From Haloferax sp. Atlit-12N (GTDB lineage Archaea > Halobacteriota > Halobacteria > Halobacteriales > Haloferacaceae): DNA of 64,000 bases. The notes below the pieces were generated by a model. The model was not told where the DNA came from. It saw nothing but the letters and a program-made list of their open reading frames with translations, and did not search any database. The stretch's first letter is position 1, and every line of letters starts with the position of its first letter. Location: contig NZ_PSYW01000001.1 of NCBI RefSeq assembly GCF_003383095.1, positions 1,488,001-1,552,000 on the forward strand. Direction: 5' to 3'. This document shows positions 1 to 12,556 of this stretch, piece after piece. The translations under genes were made by a program, and so were the position numbers.

Positions 1-2850
<2,850 letters not shown>

Positions 2851-2904
2851 GGTTGAAGCTACGGGCGGAACCGGGATGGCGCTACTGCCGATGCCGGCCG
2901 GCCC

Positions 2905-2923
2905 TTTATATGGTGGTCCACCA
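2905..2923 (-). promoter_or_regulatory. TATA box with abutting palindrome upstream of the P450 gene
   Basis: On the minus strand the sequence reads TGGTGGACCACCA (2923-2911), a perfect 13-base palindrome, running straight into ATATAAA (2911-2905). The TATA-like box lies about 55 bases before the P450 ATG, implying a short leader of roughly 30 bases. The palindrome occupies the BRE and upstream-activator position. Its role as an operator is inferred. Confidence 0.55.
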
Positions 2924-2944
2924 AGTCGGCGCGCGACCGCGGGG

Positions 2945-3598
2945 TCATCCGAGGCGGTTCATCACGCGCGATTCGACTTTTCGGAGGTGTTCCGAGACGG
3001 TGCTCTGTGAGCAGTCGAGTTCGGCGGCGAGTTCCTCGACCGACACCCGCCGCGGGATGTCGTAGTAGCCGCGCTCGACGGCGGTGTCGAGCACTTCGCG
3101 CTGGCGGGCGGTGAGGTCAGCGCGGACGCCGCTGCGAACCGGTTCGTAGTCCGAGAGGCCGTCCACGCAGAACGCGTCGGTGAGCGAGTCGGGGAGCGAC
3201 GCGACCGCGTCCGTGAGTTGCGCGTGGCTCCCGAGGACGTTGACGACGACGCCGTCGCGGGTGAGCCGAATCGGCGTGTCGAGAAGCAGGTCGTGTTCGT
3301 CCACGAGTTCGAGCAGCCGGCGCACGTCGTCGTCGGGTACGAGGTGGACGTGGCAGACGACGCCGCCGTCGGAAGTTTCGCCCGCGTCGAAATCGACGAT
3401 ATCGGGGTGGTCGGCCAGCCGCGCCTCGATGTCCGGCGGCGCGTCCTCGAGGACGCAGAGTTCGACCACGGTTCCGTCGGGCCGGAGCCGCAGGTCGCGA
3501 AGCTCCCCGCACGGGTGACGGCCGTCGACCGCGAACACGTCGTACGGGCTCCCGAACGGGTTCTCGTCGGCGTCGAAGTGGGCCCGGAGACACTTCAT
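2945..3598 (-). CDS. Bat-like helix-turn-helix transcriptional regulator
   Basis: Protein of 217 residues resembling the bacterio-opsin-activator (HTH_10) regulators common in haloarchaea. The C-terminal domain, about residues 160-215, starts LTARQREVLDTAVERGYYD and continues with a helix-turn-helix (VSVEELAAELDCSQSTVSEHL). The N-terminal 150 residues are a probable sensor domain with no motif I can name. It lies 94 bases upstream of the P450 gene on the same strand and diverges from the metY-metX operon, so either neighbour is a plausible target. A P450 link is favoured by the palindrome in the gap. Confidence 0.85.
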   Translation of the reverse strand: MKCLRAHFDADENPFGSPYDVFAVDGRHPCGELRDLRLRPDGTVVELCVLEDAPPDIEARLADHPDIVDFDAGETSDGGVVCHVHLVPDDDVRRLLELVDEHDLLLDTPIRLTRDGVVVNVLGSHAQLTDAVASLPDSLTDAFCVDGLSDYEPVRSGVRADLTARQREVLDTAVERGYYDIPRRVSVEELAAELDCSQSTVSEHLRKVESRVMNRLG

Positions 3599-3767
3599 GG
3601 GTACTCCGACTCTCGTGCCGCCGAGGTATGCAAGTTCCCCTCCGACGCGAACCGTCTCGTCTCACTCGCGCTCCCCTCCGGACCGGTCACCGCTTTTCAC
3701 CCCAACCACGGGCAACGCTTGCCGTAACTGACGGTTATTCCTCTGTCCAAGATTATGCACCTCATAC

Positions 3768-5087
3768 ATGAACCGAGGCTTCCGCACACTCGGCCTCCAC
3801 GCCGGACAGGACCCGGACCCGGCGACAGGGGCCCGCGCCCCGCCACTCTATCAGACCACGTCGTACGTCTTCGACGACGCGGACCACGCCGCGGACCTGT
3901 ACGCTCTCGAAGCCGACGGCGACGTCTACTCCCGCATCTCCAACCCGACGACCCGCATCCTCGAACGCCGCCTCGCCGCCCTCGAATCGGGCGTCGACGC
4001 GGTCGCCACCGCGTCGGGGATGGGTGCCCTCGACGCGCTCACGACCGTCCTCGCGTCGGTCGGCGACAACGTCGTCCTCTCGGAGGACATGTACGGCGGC
4101 ACGGCCTCGTACTTCTCGAAGACCGCCGTCAGGCGCGGCATCGAATCCCGGACTGTCGAGACGCTCGACGTGGACGCCTACGAGGCGGCCATCGACGACG
4201 ACACCGCCTTCGTTCACGTCGAGACGGTTGCGAACCCCTCGCTGAAGACGCCCGATTTCGAGGCCATCGCGGAGGTCGCCCACGAGCACCGCGTCCCGCT
4301 CGTCGTGGACAACACGTTCGCCACGCCCGCGCTCTGCCGCCCTATCGAACACGGCGCGGACATCGTCTGGGAGTCGACGACGAAGTGGCTCCACGGCTCC
4401 GGCACGACCGTCGGCGGCGTCGTCGTCGACGGCGGCACCTTCCCGTGGGACGCGGCGGACTACGACGAACTGTCCGGCGAGAACCCCGCGTTCGGCGTCG
4501 ACTTCGTCGAGCGGTTCGGCGAGCGCGCCTTCGCCGAGGCGGTCCGCCAGCGCGCCGTCAGGAGTACCGGTAGTTGCCAGTCGCCGTTCGACGCGTGGCA
4601 GACGCTTCAGGGCGTCGAGACGCTCGCGCTTCGGATGCGCGCCCACTGCGACAACGCCCGCCGCGTCGCCGAGTTCCTCCGCGACCGCGACGGCGTCGCG
4701 TGGGTCACCTACCCCGGCTTCGAGGACCACGAGACCCACGACCTCGCGACCGAGTACCTGCAGGGCGGCTACGCCGGGATGGTCACCTTCGGCCTCGACG
4801 GCGAGGACGACGAGGCGGCCTACGGAGCCGCCAAGACCGTCTGCGAGTCGGTCGACCTCGTGAGCTTCCTCGCCAACATCGGCGACGCGAAGACGCTGCT
4901 CATCCATCCCGCCTCGACCACGCACGCCCAGCTCTCGATGGACGAACAGCGCGCCGCGGGCGTCGCGCCCGACATGCTCCGGCTGTCAGTCGGCATCGAG
5001 GACGCCGACGACATCATCGCCGACCTCGACCAGGCAATCGAACACGCCCTGCGTCAGCAGACGGACGGGGGTTCGGAGGAGCGATGA
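3768..5087 (+). CDS. metY: O-acetylhomoserine sulfhydrylase (aminocarboxypropyltransferase), copy 1
   Basis: PLP enzyme of 439 residues that makes homocysteine from O-acetylhomoserine and sulfide. It has the Cys/Met-metabolism PLP fold: N-terminal [20 protein letters not shown], the cofactor-binding SGMGA near residue 85, DNTFATP near 181 and the Schiff-base lysine in STTKWLHG (K206). The C-terminus has the family's IHPASTTH segment. It overlaps metX by four bases (ATGA), so the two are translationally coupled and act in consecutive methionine steps. A paralogue lies on the other side of metX. The exact split of substrates between the copies cannot be told. Confidence 0.92.
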   Translation: MNRGFRTLGLHAGQDPDPATGARAPPLYQTTSYVFDDADHAADLYALEADGDVYSRISNPTTRILERRLAALESGVDAVATASGMGALDALTTVLASVGDNVVLSEDMYGGTASYFSKTAVRRGIESRTVETLDVDAYEAAIDDDTAFVHVETVANPSLKTPDFEAIAEVAHEHRVPLVVDNTFATPALCRPIEHGADIVWESTTKWLHGSGTTVGGVVVDGGTFPWDAADYDELSGENPAFGVDFVERFGERAFAEAVRQRAVRSTGSCQSPFDAWQTLQGVETLALRMRAHCDNARRVAEFLRDRDGVAWVTYPGFEDHETHDLATEYLQGGYAGMVTFGLDGEDDEAAYGAAKTVCESVDLVSFLANIGDAKTLLIHPASTTHAQLSMDEQRAAGVAPDMLRLSVGIEDADDIIADLDQAIEHALRQQTDGGSEER

Positions 5088-6331
5088 GCCGAACCCGAAC
5101 CACGCCCGGCCGCCGGGTCGAATCCGACGTCGTCGACATCGGCGAACACGAGTTCGAGTCGGGCGAGATACTGCCCGACCTGAAAGTCGCCTACGAGGCC
5201 TACGGCGAGTTCGACGGGCAGAACGCGGTCCTCGTCTGTCACGGTCTCACCGGGAGCCAGCACGTCGCCGGCCACGGCACCGAGTCGGGCGTCTCCGGGC
5301 AGGCCCGCGCGTGGTGGGGCGACATCGTCGGGCCGGGCAAGGCCATCGACACGAACGACTACTACGTCATCTGCGTGAACGTCCCGGGGTCGTGTTACGG
5401 CACGAGCGGCCCGGCCAGCGATGGACCGGACGGCGAACCGTGGGGGACCGACTTCCCGCCGGTCACCGTCCACGACTGGACCCGCGCCCAGCGCCGCCTG
5501 CTCGACCACCTCGGGGTCGGTCGCCTGCACGCCGTCGTCGGCGGTTCCGTCGGCGGCATGAACGCCCTCGACTGGGCCGTGCAGTTCCCCGACGACGTGG
5601 AGCGCCTCGCGGTCGTCGCGTCCGCGGCCCGCCTCGATTCGCAGTGTCTCGGTATCGACGCCGTCGCCCGGCGCGCCATCACCTCGGACCCGAACTGGAA
5701 CGGCGGCGACTACTACGGCGAGGACCAGCCCTCGCCCGACGCGGGCCTCGGACTTGCCCGCCAACTCGGCCATCTGATGTACCTCTCCAAAGACTCGATG
5801 GAGCGCAAGTTCGGCCGGCGCTCCGCGGGCCGCGGCGACCGCGGCGACGCTTTCCCCTCGGACCCCGCGGCGTCCTTCTTCCCGTACCGCGAGGTCGAGT
5901 CCTACCTCGACTACCAGGCCGAGAAGTTCGCCGAGCGGTTCGACGCCAACGCGTATCTGTACCTCACGCGCGCCATGGACGACTTCGACCTCTCGGAGGG
6001 CTACGAGTCCGACGCGGCCGCGCTCGCCGCCTTCGAGGGCGAGTCGCTCCTCGTCTCCTTTACCGGCGACTGGCACTTCACGACCGAACAGTCCGAGTCG
6101 CTCGCGGGCGCGTTCCGCCGCGTCGACGTGCCGGTCGCCCACCACGTCGTCGAGTCCGACCACGGCCACGACGCTTTCCTCGTCGAACCCGAGAAGGTCG
6201 GGCCGCCGCTCGGCGACTTCGTCGACGAGGGCGTCGCGGGCCGCGCCGTGACCGACACCGCGCCCGACGGCGGCGAACCCGAGGAGGACGAGGACTTCGC
6301 CCCGGTCCACTCCTCGCTGTTCTCGCGCTGA
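5084..6331 (+). CDS. metX: Homoserine O-acetyltransferase MetX
   Basis: Acetylates homoserine from acetyl-CoA to make the substrate for the flanking MetY enzymes. Alpha/beta-hydrolase fold of 415 residues from the ATG that overlaps the metY stop. The oxyanion and nucleophile region [13 protein letters not shown] carries Ser155, and the C-terminal SDHGHDAFL supplies the catalytic His; the aspartate of the triad is probably in [18 protein letters not shown] near residue 53 is the oxyanion-hole segment. The frame is open upstream, but a start before 5084 would run far into metY, so it is rejected. Confidence 0.93.
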   Translation: MSRTRTTPGRRVESDVVDIGEHEFESGEILPDLKVAYEAYGEFDGQNAVLVCHGLTGSQHVAGHGTESGVSGQARAWWGDIVGPGKAIDTNDYYVICVNVPGSCYGTSGPASDGPDGEPWGTDFPPVTVHDWTRAQRRLLDHLGVGRLHAVVGGSVGGMNALDWAVQFPDDVERLAVVASAARLDSQCLGIDAVARRAITSDPNWNGGDYYGEDQPSPDAGLGLARQLGHLMYLSKDSMERKFGRRSAGRGDRGDAFPSDPAASFFPYREVESYLDYQAEKFAERFDANAYLYLTRAMDDFDLSEGYESDAAALAAFEGESLLVSFTGDWHFTTEQSESLAGAFRRVDVPVAHHVVESDHGHDAFLVEPEKVGPPLGDFVDEGVAGRAVTDTAPDGGEPEEDEDFAPVHSSLFSR

Positions 6332-6463
6332 GGCGCAGTCGGTCGATTCGAGACCAGCCCCTCGATTCTCAGGGGGTTCTTGTCAATTGCTATCGCATCG
6401 CAGAAGCCGGCGGGAATTGCGACCGCCACCGCGCTTTACGCCCGTCCGATTCGACGTTCGGGT

Positions 6464-7759
6464 ATGAGCGACGACGACAGTCCGGGTTTCCACACTCGGA
6501 GCCTCCACGCCGGACAGAGCCCCGACTCCGCGACGGGCGCGCGCGCCCCGCCGCTGTACCAGACCACCTCGTACGTCTTCGAGGATGCCGCCGACGCGGC
6601 CGCGCAGTTCGCCCTCGAAAAGCCGGGCCACATCTACTCGCGGCTGATGAACCCGACCGTCGGGATGCTGCAGGAGCGCCTCGCCTCGCTCGAAGGCGGT
6701 GTGGGTGCGGTCGCCACGTCCTCCGGGATGGCCGCGTTCGACCTCGCGACCTTCCTGCTCGCGTCCGCCGGTGACAACATCGTCTCCGCGTCGTCGCTGT
6801 ACGGCGGGACCTACACCTACCTCACCCACACCGTCGAGCGCCGCGGCGTCACGACCCGGTTCGTGGACACCCTCGACGTGGACGCCTACGAGGAGGCCAT
6901 CGACGACGACACCGCGTTCGTCCACCTCGAAACCATCGGCAACCCGGCGCTCGTGACGCCCGACATCGAGGCCATCGCGGAGGTTGCCCACGACCACGGG
7001 ACGCCGCTGTTCGTGGACAACACGTTCGCCACGCCGTATCTCTGTAACCCCATCGAGCACGGCGCGGACCTCGTCTGGCAGTCCACGACGAAGTGGATTC
7101 ACGGGGCCGGCACGACCATCGGCGGCATCCTCGTCGACGGCGGCACCTTCCCGTGGGACGAGTACGCCGACGACTACCCCGAAATCGCGAAGCCGAACCC
7201 GGCGTACCACGGCGTCAACTTCGACGAGACGTTTGGCCCCGCCGGCTTCACCTACGCCGCCATCGCCCGCGGCCTGCGCGACCTCGGTAACGCCCAGTCG
7301 CCGTTTGACGCGTGGCAGACGCTCGAAAAGCTCGAATCGCTCCCGCTTCGGATGCGTGCCCACTGCGAGAACGCACAGGCCATCGCGGAGTTCTTAGACG
7401 ACCACGAGAAGGTGTCGTGGGTGAACTACCCCGGTCTCGAATCCCACGAGACCCACGAAGAGGCGTCGAAGTATCTCGACGGCGGCTACGGCGGCATGAT
7501 TACCTTCGGCCTCACCGACGGCTACGAGGCCGCCAAGGGCACCGTCAACAACGTCGAACTCGCGTCGCTCCTCGCCAACGTCGGCGACGCGAAGACGCTC
7601 GTCATCCACCCGTCGTCCACGACGCACCAGCAACTCACCGAGGACGAGCAGGCCGCCGCGGGCGTCACGCCCGACATGGTCCGCCTGTCGGTCGGCATCG
7701 AGGACGTCGACGACATCATCGACGACCTCGACCAGGCCATTCGCGCCGCGTCGAACTGA
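6464..7759 (+). CDS. metY: O-acetylhomoserine sulfhydrylase (aminocarboxypropyltransferase), copy 2
   Basis: Second PLP-dependent sulfhydrylase, 431 residues, clearly homologous to the 3768 gene along its whole length (same [17 protein letters not shown] segment, DNTFATP and IHPSSTTH blocks). The PLP lysine is K210 in STTKWIHGAGTT. The start chosen is the ATG at 6464, preceded at about 28 bases by a TTTACG TATA-like box, so the mRNA is probably leaderless; a longer reading from 6380 has no support. It is separately promoted from metY-metX, with a 132-base gap. Retaining two copies suggests different sulfur donors or conditions of use. Confidence 0.9.
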   Translation: MSDDDSPGFHTRSLHAGQSPDSATGARAPPLYQTTSYVFEDAADAAAQFALEKPGHIYSRLMNPTVGMLQERLASLEGGVGAVATSSGMAAFDLATFLLASAGDNIVSASSLYGGTYTYLTHTVERRGVTTRFVDTLDVDAYEEAIDDDTAFVHLETIGNPALVTPDIEAIAEVAHDHGTPLFVDNTFATPYLCNPIEHGADLVWQSTTKWIHGAGTTIGGILVDGGTFPWDEYADDYPEIAKPNPAYHGVNFDETFGPAGFTYAAIARGLRDLGNAQSPFDAWQTLEKLESLPLRMRAHCENAQAIAEFLDDHEKVSWVNYPGLESHETHEEASKYLDGGYGGMITFGLTDGYEAAKGTVNNVELASLLANVGDAKTLVIHPSSTTHQQLTEDEQAAAGVTPDMVRLSVGIEDVDDIIDDLDQAIRAASN

Positions 7760-7842
7760 GCGCGCTCGCTTCCGACGAGTCGTTCCCGGCCGCCGCGTCG
7801 GTGTTAGTGTCGGCAGGGTGGTCGGCCACCGACCGCCGTTCC

Positions 7843-7850
7843 TTTTATTC
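7843..7850 (+). promoter_or_regulatory. TATA-like box of the PiT permease gene
   Basis: TTTTATTC lies about 25 bases before the GTG at 7871. This spacing fits a leaderless transcript and supports GTG as the true start. Confidence 0.55.
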
Positions 7851-7870
7851 CCGCGCCAGTAGGTGACTGC

Positions 7871-9031
7871 GTGGTAGAAGCACTCCTCTTCGTCGGTCTC
7901 CTGGTGGCAGTGTTCGTCGGGTTCAACATCGGCGGCTCGTCCACGGGGGTCGCCTTCGGCCCCGCGGTCGGGAGCGGTGTGCTCGGGAAACTCGCCGCCG
8001 CGGCCCTGATGACGGGGTTCGCGCTCCTCGGCGGGTGGACGCTCGGGAGAGAGGTCGTCGCCAAGATGGGCGGCGAAATCGTCCCGCAAAGCGAGTTCAC
8101 GCTCGCGGCGAGCGTCGCCGTCCTCTTTTTCGTCGGCCTCGCGCTGTTGGTCTCTAACACCTTCGGCGTCCCCGCCTCCACGTCGATGACGGCGGTCGGG
8201 GCCATCGCGGGCCTCGGCCTCGCCAACGGGTCGCTCGACTCCGGCGTGATGCTCGAAATCATCTCGTGGTGGATCGTCGCGCCCGTCATCGCCTTCTGGA
8301 TCTGCGCGGTCATCGGGCGGTACATCTACCCTTACCTCGACGCGTGGCTCAAACTCGACCAGAGCCCCGGTGCGCTCGTCACGCTCGACCGCGACGGCGG
8401 CTTCCCGCGGCCGCGACTCGGGCCGAACACGACGTACCGCGAGTTCGGGAGCACCGTCCTCGTCGTCGTCGTCGCCTGTTACATGGCGTTCTCCGCGGGC
8501 GCGTCGAACGTCGCCAACGCGGTCGCCCCGCTCGTCGGCAACGGCGCGCTCGAGATGAACACGGGCATCCTCGTCGCCGGCGGCGCCATCGGCCTCGGCG
8601 CGTTCACCATCGCCCGTCGGACGCTCGACACCGTCGGCAACGACCTCACGCAGTTGCCCATCCTCGCGGCGCTCATCGTCGAGACCGTGAGCGCGTCGCT
8701 CATCTCCTTCCTGTCGGCCATCGGCATCCCCGCCAGCCTCGCCGTGAGCGCGACGATGTGCATCGTCGGCCTCGGCTGGGGACGGGCGACCCGAACCGTC
8801 ACGCTCGGCGAGGCCCTGAGCGGCGGCGAGGCCCCGCAGGTATCGGTCAACGCGCTCACCGTCGAGCGCGAGGACGAGGTGCCGAAGATGGGCGAGGAAG
8901 CCCCCGACGAACTCTCCGCGCAGGACCTGTTCGACCCCGGCACGACCGGGCGCGTCATCTTCTTCTGGATGCTCACGCCCTCGCTTTCGGCCATCGCGTC
9001 GTACGCGCTGTTCTCCGCTGGCGTTATCTGA
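7871..9031 (+). CDS. PiT-family anion permease (phosphate or sulfate)
   Basis: Integral membrane protein of 386 residues with about ten hydrophobic segments in two repeated halves, as in the PiT (inorganic phosphate transporter) family. The two family signatures are at residues about 17-30 ([14 protein letters not shown]) and about 208-222 ([13 protein letters not shown]). In both, the Asp of the usual GxND pattern is replaced (by Ile and Asn), so the cation-coupling site differs from classical members. PiT relatives include the CysP sulfate permeases, and the location after three methionine/sulfur genes makes an oxyanion other than phosphate possible. A hydrophilic stretch near 290-335 is probably cytoplasmic. 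Confidence 0.82.
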   Translation: MVEALLFVGLLVAVFVGFNIGGSSTGVAFGPAVGSGVLGKLAAAALMTGFALLGGWTLGREVVAKMGGEIVPQSEFTLAASVAVLFFVGLALLVSNTFGVPASTSMTAVGAIAGLGLANGSLDSGVMLEIISWWIVAPVIAFWICAVIGRYIYPYLDAWLKLDQSPGALVTLDRDGGFPRPRLGPNTTYREFGSTVLVVVVACYMAFSAGASNVANAVAPLVGNGALEMNTGILVAGGAIGLGAFTIARRTLDTVGNDLTQLPILAALIVETVSASLISFLSAIGIPASLAVSATMCIVGLGWGRATRTVTLGEALSGGEAPQVSVNALTVEREDEVPKMGEEAPDELSAQDLFDPGTTGRVIFFWMLTPSLSAIASYALFSAGVI

Positions 9032-9171
9032 AGCGTTCGACCGTCGCATCGGCTGATTCGAAACCATCACGGTCAACAATGAAACAAACGGGCGACCGCC
9101 GCCGTGCCGCGGGTCGAATTCGGCGCACGGAACAGCAAAGTCTAATGGGGTGGCCTTCGAATCCTCTGTCG

Positions 9172-9561
9172 ATGCCCACGGTAACCTACCTCAACTACGA
9201 AGTTCTCGACGACAACGGCTGGGACCTCGACGACGACGACCTCTTCGAACAGGCCGCCGACGCCGGTCTCGACGCCGAAGACTACGGTGAGATGGAAGTT
9301 AATCAGGGCGAGTACATCCTCGAAGCCGCAGAGGCGCAGGGCTACGACTGGCCCTTCAGCTGCCGTGCCGGTGCCTGTGCGAACTGCGCGTCCATCCTCA
9401 AGGAAGGCGAAATCGAGATGGACATGCAGCAGATTCTCTCCGACGAGGAAGTCAACGACAAGAACGTCCGTCTCACCTGCATCGGTTCGCCGGTCGAGGA
9501 CGAGGTCAAGATCGTCTACAACGCGAAGCACCTCGACTACCTGCAGAACCGCGTCATCTAA
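9172..9561 (+). CDS. fdx: Halobacterial-type 2Fe-2S ferredoxin
   Basis: Very acidic 129-residue electron carrier. The plant-type 2Fe-2S ligands are C64, C69, C72 (CRAGACANC) and C103 (LTCIGSP). The N-terminal acidic insertion ([20 protein letters not shown]) is typical of the haloarchaeal protein. In haloarchaea this ferredoxin accepts electrons from the pyruvate and 2-oxoglutarate ferredoxin oxidoreductases and could serve other partners such as the P450. The ATG at 9172 gives the known length of the mature protein plus Met. A T-rich tract follows the stop. Confidence 0.97.
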   Translation: MPTVTYLNYEVLDDNGWDLDDDDLFEQAADAGLDAEDYGEMEVNQGEYILEAAEAQGYDWPFSCRAGACANCASILKEGEIEMDMQQILSDEEVNDKNVRLTCIGSPVEDEVKIVYNAKHLDYLQNRVI

Positions 9562-9577
9562 GGCGCTCACCCGAACA

Positions 9578-9584
9578 TTTCTTT
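9578..9584 (+). terminator. T-rich terminator after fdx
   Basis: TTTCTTT lies 17 bases past the fdx stop. Short U-tracts without a hairpin are enough for archaeal termination, so this is a plausible end for the monocistronic fdx mRNA. Confidence 0.4.
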
Positions 9585-9681
9585 CGACGCACCGGCCCGT
9601 GACCGGTAGGTCCGCCGTTTTCTCTCCCGTCCGAGTCGAGCGGCCGACAGCGATTTGTCCCGCGGCACGGTCGCTCCATCC

Positions 9682-10623
9682 GTGTCGAGGTTCGCGACCG
9701 CCGTCCGCGCGTTTCGCCCCGGCCGCTCGCTCCCGAGCGAAGCGACCGAACTCGGCCGAATCGGACTGTTTCTCGCCTGTCTCACGGTTACGAGCGCTGT
9801 CAGCTACTGGGTCGCGCTCAGACTCCTCGGCGTCCCGGTAGCGGGGACGCTCGCGTCGCCGAACGTCGCCGGCCTCGCGGTTCCGTCGCTCGTCTACGCG
9901 CGCTATCGCGGTGTCCCGCCGTCGTTCGGGTTCCCCGAGCGCGCCCGACTCGCCGACGCGGCGGCGACCGTTCTTGCTCCCGCGCTCGCCGTCGTCGCAC
10001 TGAGCGTCGTCTTCGCGGTCGGGTTCGACGCCTCGCTCGCCGCGCTTCTCGGGTGGACGTACCATCCCGAGGCGTCGGTCGTGACGGCGGCAGTTCAGGC
10101 CGCCGAAGACGTGGTGCTCACCGGGGTCGGGTTCGGTCTCCTCGTCGCGGTCGCGTTCGACCTCGCCTCGTCGCGGGTCGGTCTCGCGCCCGCTCGCGCG
10201 GTCGTCGCTGCGACCGCGCTCGCGACGTTCTTTCACTCGGTGCTTCGGGACGCCGCGTTCACGCTCGTCGTCTTCCCGAAACCGTGGCGCGTCACCGTCC
10301 TCGGCCTTCTCCTCGTCGCGACCGTCTGCGGCTGTGTCGCGGTCGGCGTGACGTATCGAAGCGCGGCCGAGCGCTCGCTCCGCCACGTCTCGCGGCCGGC
10401 GCTCGTCCCCGTGTTCGCCTTCGGACTGCTCGGCGCGGTCGCGCTCGGAACCGTCTTCGCCGACGTTCCCGGCGGCGTCAAGCACGTCCTGTGGGCGCTC
10501 GCGTTCGGACTTGCCGCCTTCGGCTACCACCGCTCGAAGTCGGTGTGGGTCCCCGCGGCCGCGATGGCGCTGTTCTGGCTCTCGATTCGGCTCGTCGCGT
10601 TCGTCGAACTCGCGGCGTTCTGA
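9682..10623 (+). CDS. Polytopic membrane protein, possibly a degenerate CPBP-type protein
   Basis: Protein of 313 residues with about eight hydrophobic segments and little else. The start chosen is GTG 9682 (MSRFATAVRAF); TTG 9655 in the same frame is an alternative. The segments AAEDVVLTGVGFGLL and ATFFHSVLRD are placed like motifs 1 and 2 of CPBP (CAAX-protease-like) membrane proteins, but the EExxxR glutamate pair is only partly kept, so protease activity is doubtful. It lies alone between fdx and pibD on the same strand. No function is assigned. Confidence 0.7.
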   Translation: MSRFATAVRAFRPGRSLPSEATELGRIGLFLACLTVTSAVSYWVALRLLGVPVAGTLASPNVAGLAVPSLVYARYRGVPPSFGFPERARLADAAATVLAPALAVVALSVVFAVGFDASLAALLGWTYHPEASVVTAAVQAAEDVVLTGVGFGLLVAVAFDLASSRVGLAPARAVVAATALATFFHSVLRDAAFTLVVFPKPWRVTVLGLLLVATVCGCVAVGVTYRSAAERSLRHVSRPALVPVFAFGLLGAVALGTVFADVPGGVKHVLWALAFGLAAFGYHRSKSVWVPAAAMALFWLSIRLVAFVELAAF

Positions 10624-10696
10624 CCCGCCGCCGGGGTCGGTTTCAGGATTGATACCCGTCCCGAACACCTAACTCCCCTGCCCCCAGTCTGCGGGT

Positions 10697-11719
10697 ATGT
10701 TCGGTATCGGTACGCTCCCCGACCTCCTGCGGTTGGTGGTGCTCCCCGTCCTCGCGTGGACCGCGGTACGCGACGTTCGCACGCGTCGCGTCCCCAACGT
10801 CGTCTGGTATCCGCTCGCGGCGCTGGGCGTCGTCCTGCTCGCGTGGGAACTGGTCGGCCACCTCCCGCCCGAGACGGTACTCGACCGGCTCTATCTGATT
10901 CGCGTCGCTGTGAGCATCTGTTTCGTCGTCCCGCTTTCGTACCTGTTCTGGCGGCTCGGCGGCTTCGGCGGCGCGGACGCGAAGGCGCTCATGGTGTTCG
11001 CCGTCCTGCTCCCGACGTTCCCCAGTTACGTCATCGCCGGAACGGAGTTCCCGCTCGCCGCCACCCGCCTCGGCGTCTTCTCGATGACGATTCTCACGAA
11101 CACGGTCATCGTCGGCCTCGCCTACCCGCTGTTCCTCGCCGCCCGGAACCTCGCCGACGGCGAGTTCGAGTTCCCCATCTCGTTCGTCGGCCGCCGCGTC
11201 TCCGTGGCGTCGCTCTCGACGGCCCACGGCCGCCTGTTCGAGTCGCCCGAGGGAATCACGCGGAACGGCCTCGACCTCGACGCGCTCCGGATGTACCTCC
11301 GCTGGCGCGGCCTCACGCTCGCGGACCTGCGTTCGGACTCTGACACCCTCCGCGACCCCGACAGCATCGGCGAGACGTTCGACCCGACCGACGGCGCGGT
11401 CCACCGCGCGGCGACCGACGGCGGCACGTCGGCCGATTTCGACGGCGACGGCGAGACCGTGGACAGCGGCGAAGCCGCGCCGGACGCGTCGTTCGACGAC
11501 CCGTGGGGTGCGGCCCGGTTCCTCGACAGCATCGAGGGCACCGCCTACGGCACCTCGCCCGAGAAGCTTCGCGGCGGACTGGAACTCGTGACGGCCCGCG
11601 AGTCGGTGTGGATTTCGCCGGGCATCCCGTTTCTCGTTCCCATGTTCGTCGGTCTCGTCGTCGCGTTCGTCTACGGCGACATCCTCTTTGGCGTCCTCGG
11701 CGCGCTCGGTATCGTCTGA
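10697..11719 (+). CDS. pibD: Archaeal prepilin peptidase PibD
   Basis: Membrane aspartyl protease (A24 family) that removes the positively charged signal of type IV pilins and archaellins before assembly. In 340 residues there are about six membrane segments. One catalytic Asp is in AVRDVRTRRVPN (D26) and the other in the GxHyD-type motif GGFGGADAKALM (D94). A long, charged insertion at about residues 150-300 is cytoplasmic and unusually large for the family, with the last membrane segment at the C-terminus. No pilin or archaellin gene is next to it, so it probably serves substrates encoded elsewhere. Confidence 0.93.
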   Translation: MFGIGTLPDLLRLVVLPVLAWTAVRDVRTRRVPNVVWYPLAALGVVLLAWELVGHLPPETVLDRLYLIRVAVSICFVVPLSYLFWRLGGFGGADAKALMVFAVLLPTFPSYVIAGTEFPLAATRLGVFSMTILTNTVIVGLAYPLFLAARNLADGEFEFPISFVGRRVSVASLSTAHGRLFESPEGITRNGLDLDALRMYLRWRGLTLADLRSDSDTLRDPDSIGETFDPTDGAVHRAATDGGTSADFDGDGETVDSGEAAPDASFDDPWGAARFLDSIEGTAYGTSPEKLRGGLELVTARESVWISPGIPFLVPMFVGLVVAFVYGDILFGVLGALGIV

Positions 11720-11800
11720 GTTCCCGCGGAGAGTCGGTGCCGAGCGCCGTCCGCGCGGCGACGCACAAGAGATAACCCCCACGACCGCGTGGCCCGAATC

Positions 11801-12169
11801 ATGACCGTCGATGTCGACTTCGGCGAGGACGGACTCGTCCCCGCCGTGGCGCAGGACGCCGACTCCGGAGAGGTACTCATGCTGGCGTACGTCTCGCCCG
11901 AGGCGCTCGACCGAACTGTCGAGACGGGCCGGGCGCACTACTACTCGCGGAGCCGCGACGAACTCTGGGAGAAGGGGGCTTCGAGCGGCCACACACAGGA
12001 GATTCGGGAGGTCCGCGTCGACTGCGACGCCGACACCCTGCTGTATCTCGTCGACCAGAACGTCGGCGCGTGCCACACCGGCCACCGGTCGTGTTTCTAC
12101 CGCACCGCCGAGGGCGAGAACGTCGGCGAGCGCGTCTTCGACCCCGACGCGGTCTACGACGACGAGTGA
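11801..12169 (+). CDS. hisI: Phosphoribosyl-AMP cyclohydrolase HisI
   Basis: Third step of histidine synthesis, opening the adenine ring of phosphoribosyl-AMP. Single-domain protein of 122 residues with no HisE fusion. Zinc and magnesium ligands are visible in VRVDCDAD (C75, D76, D78) and [12 protein letters not shown] (C91, C98). The ATG at 11801 gives a normal N-terminus; a GTG at 11789 in frame is possible. hisA and hisB lie 1.9 and 3.2 kb downstream but are not in one operon with it. Confidence 0.94.
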   Translation: MTVDVDFGEDGLVPAVAQDADSGEVLMLAYVSPEALDRTVETGRAHYYSRSRDELWEKGASSGHTQEIREVRVDCDADTLLYLVDQNVGACHTGHRSCFYRTAEGENVGERVFDPDAVYDDE

Positions 12170-12259
12170 CCGATGCGAGCCGACCGATGACGGGCGCGGC
12201 TGACACGATGACCACGGCCGCCGGCACGCCGACCAGCCGATGACCACAGTCGCGGGCCG

Positions 12260-12511
12260 ATGCTGAGCGTCAATCCGATTTCGCTGGTCGCCATCGTCGT
12301 GGGGCTGGGCTGTTTTGCCCTCGGCGGCCGACTGCTCAAGAGCGCCGCGGCCGCCCGCCGGGTCGCCCGCTCGGACGACCCAGAGTTCGTCCTCGACCCG
12401 ACCCGCGAGGACCCGCCGGACGACGAACTCGACGGCGACGACCTCGAACGCGGCTTCATGCTGTTGGTGTTCGGGGCGCTGGCGCTCCTGTTCGCGGCGA
12501 TTAGCCTGTGA
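12260..12511 (+). CDS. Small membrane protein, function unknown
   Basis: Eighty-three residues with two membrane segments (about 8-28 and 65-82) separated by a very acidic loop (EDPPDDELDGDDLERG). The loop is probably exposed to the high-salt cytoplasm or outside. It lies 90 bases after hisI on the same strand and could be cotranscribed. It meets glmM tail-to-tail. I do not recognise the family. Confidence 0.65.
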   Translation: MLSVNPISLVAIVVGLGCFALGGRLLKSAAAARRVARSDDPEFVLDPTREDPPDDELDGDDLERGFMLLVFGALALLFAAISL

Positions 12512-12556
12512 GCGGCGCGCGAAAAGAGGTTCTTCCCTGTCGGTTCTGCCGCCGAG

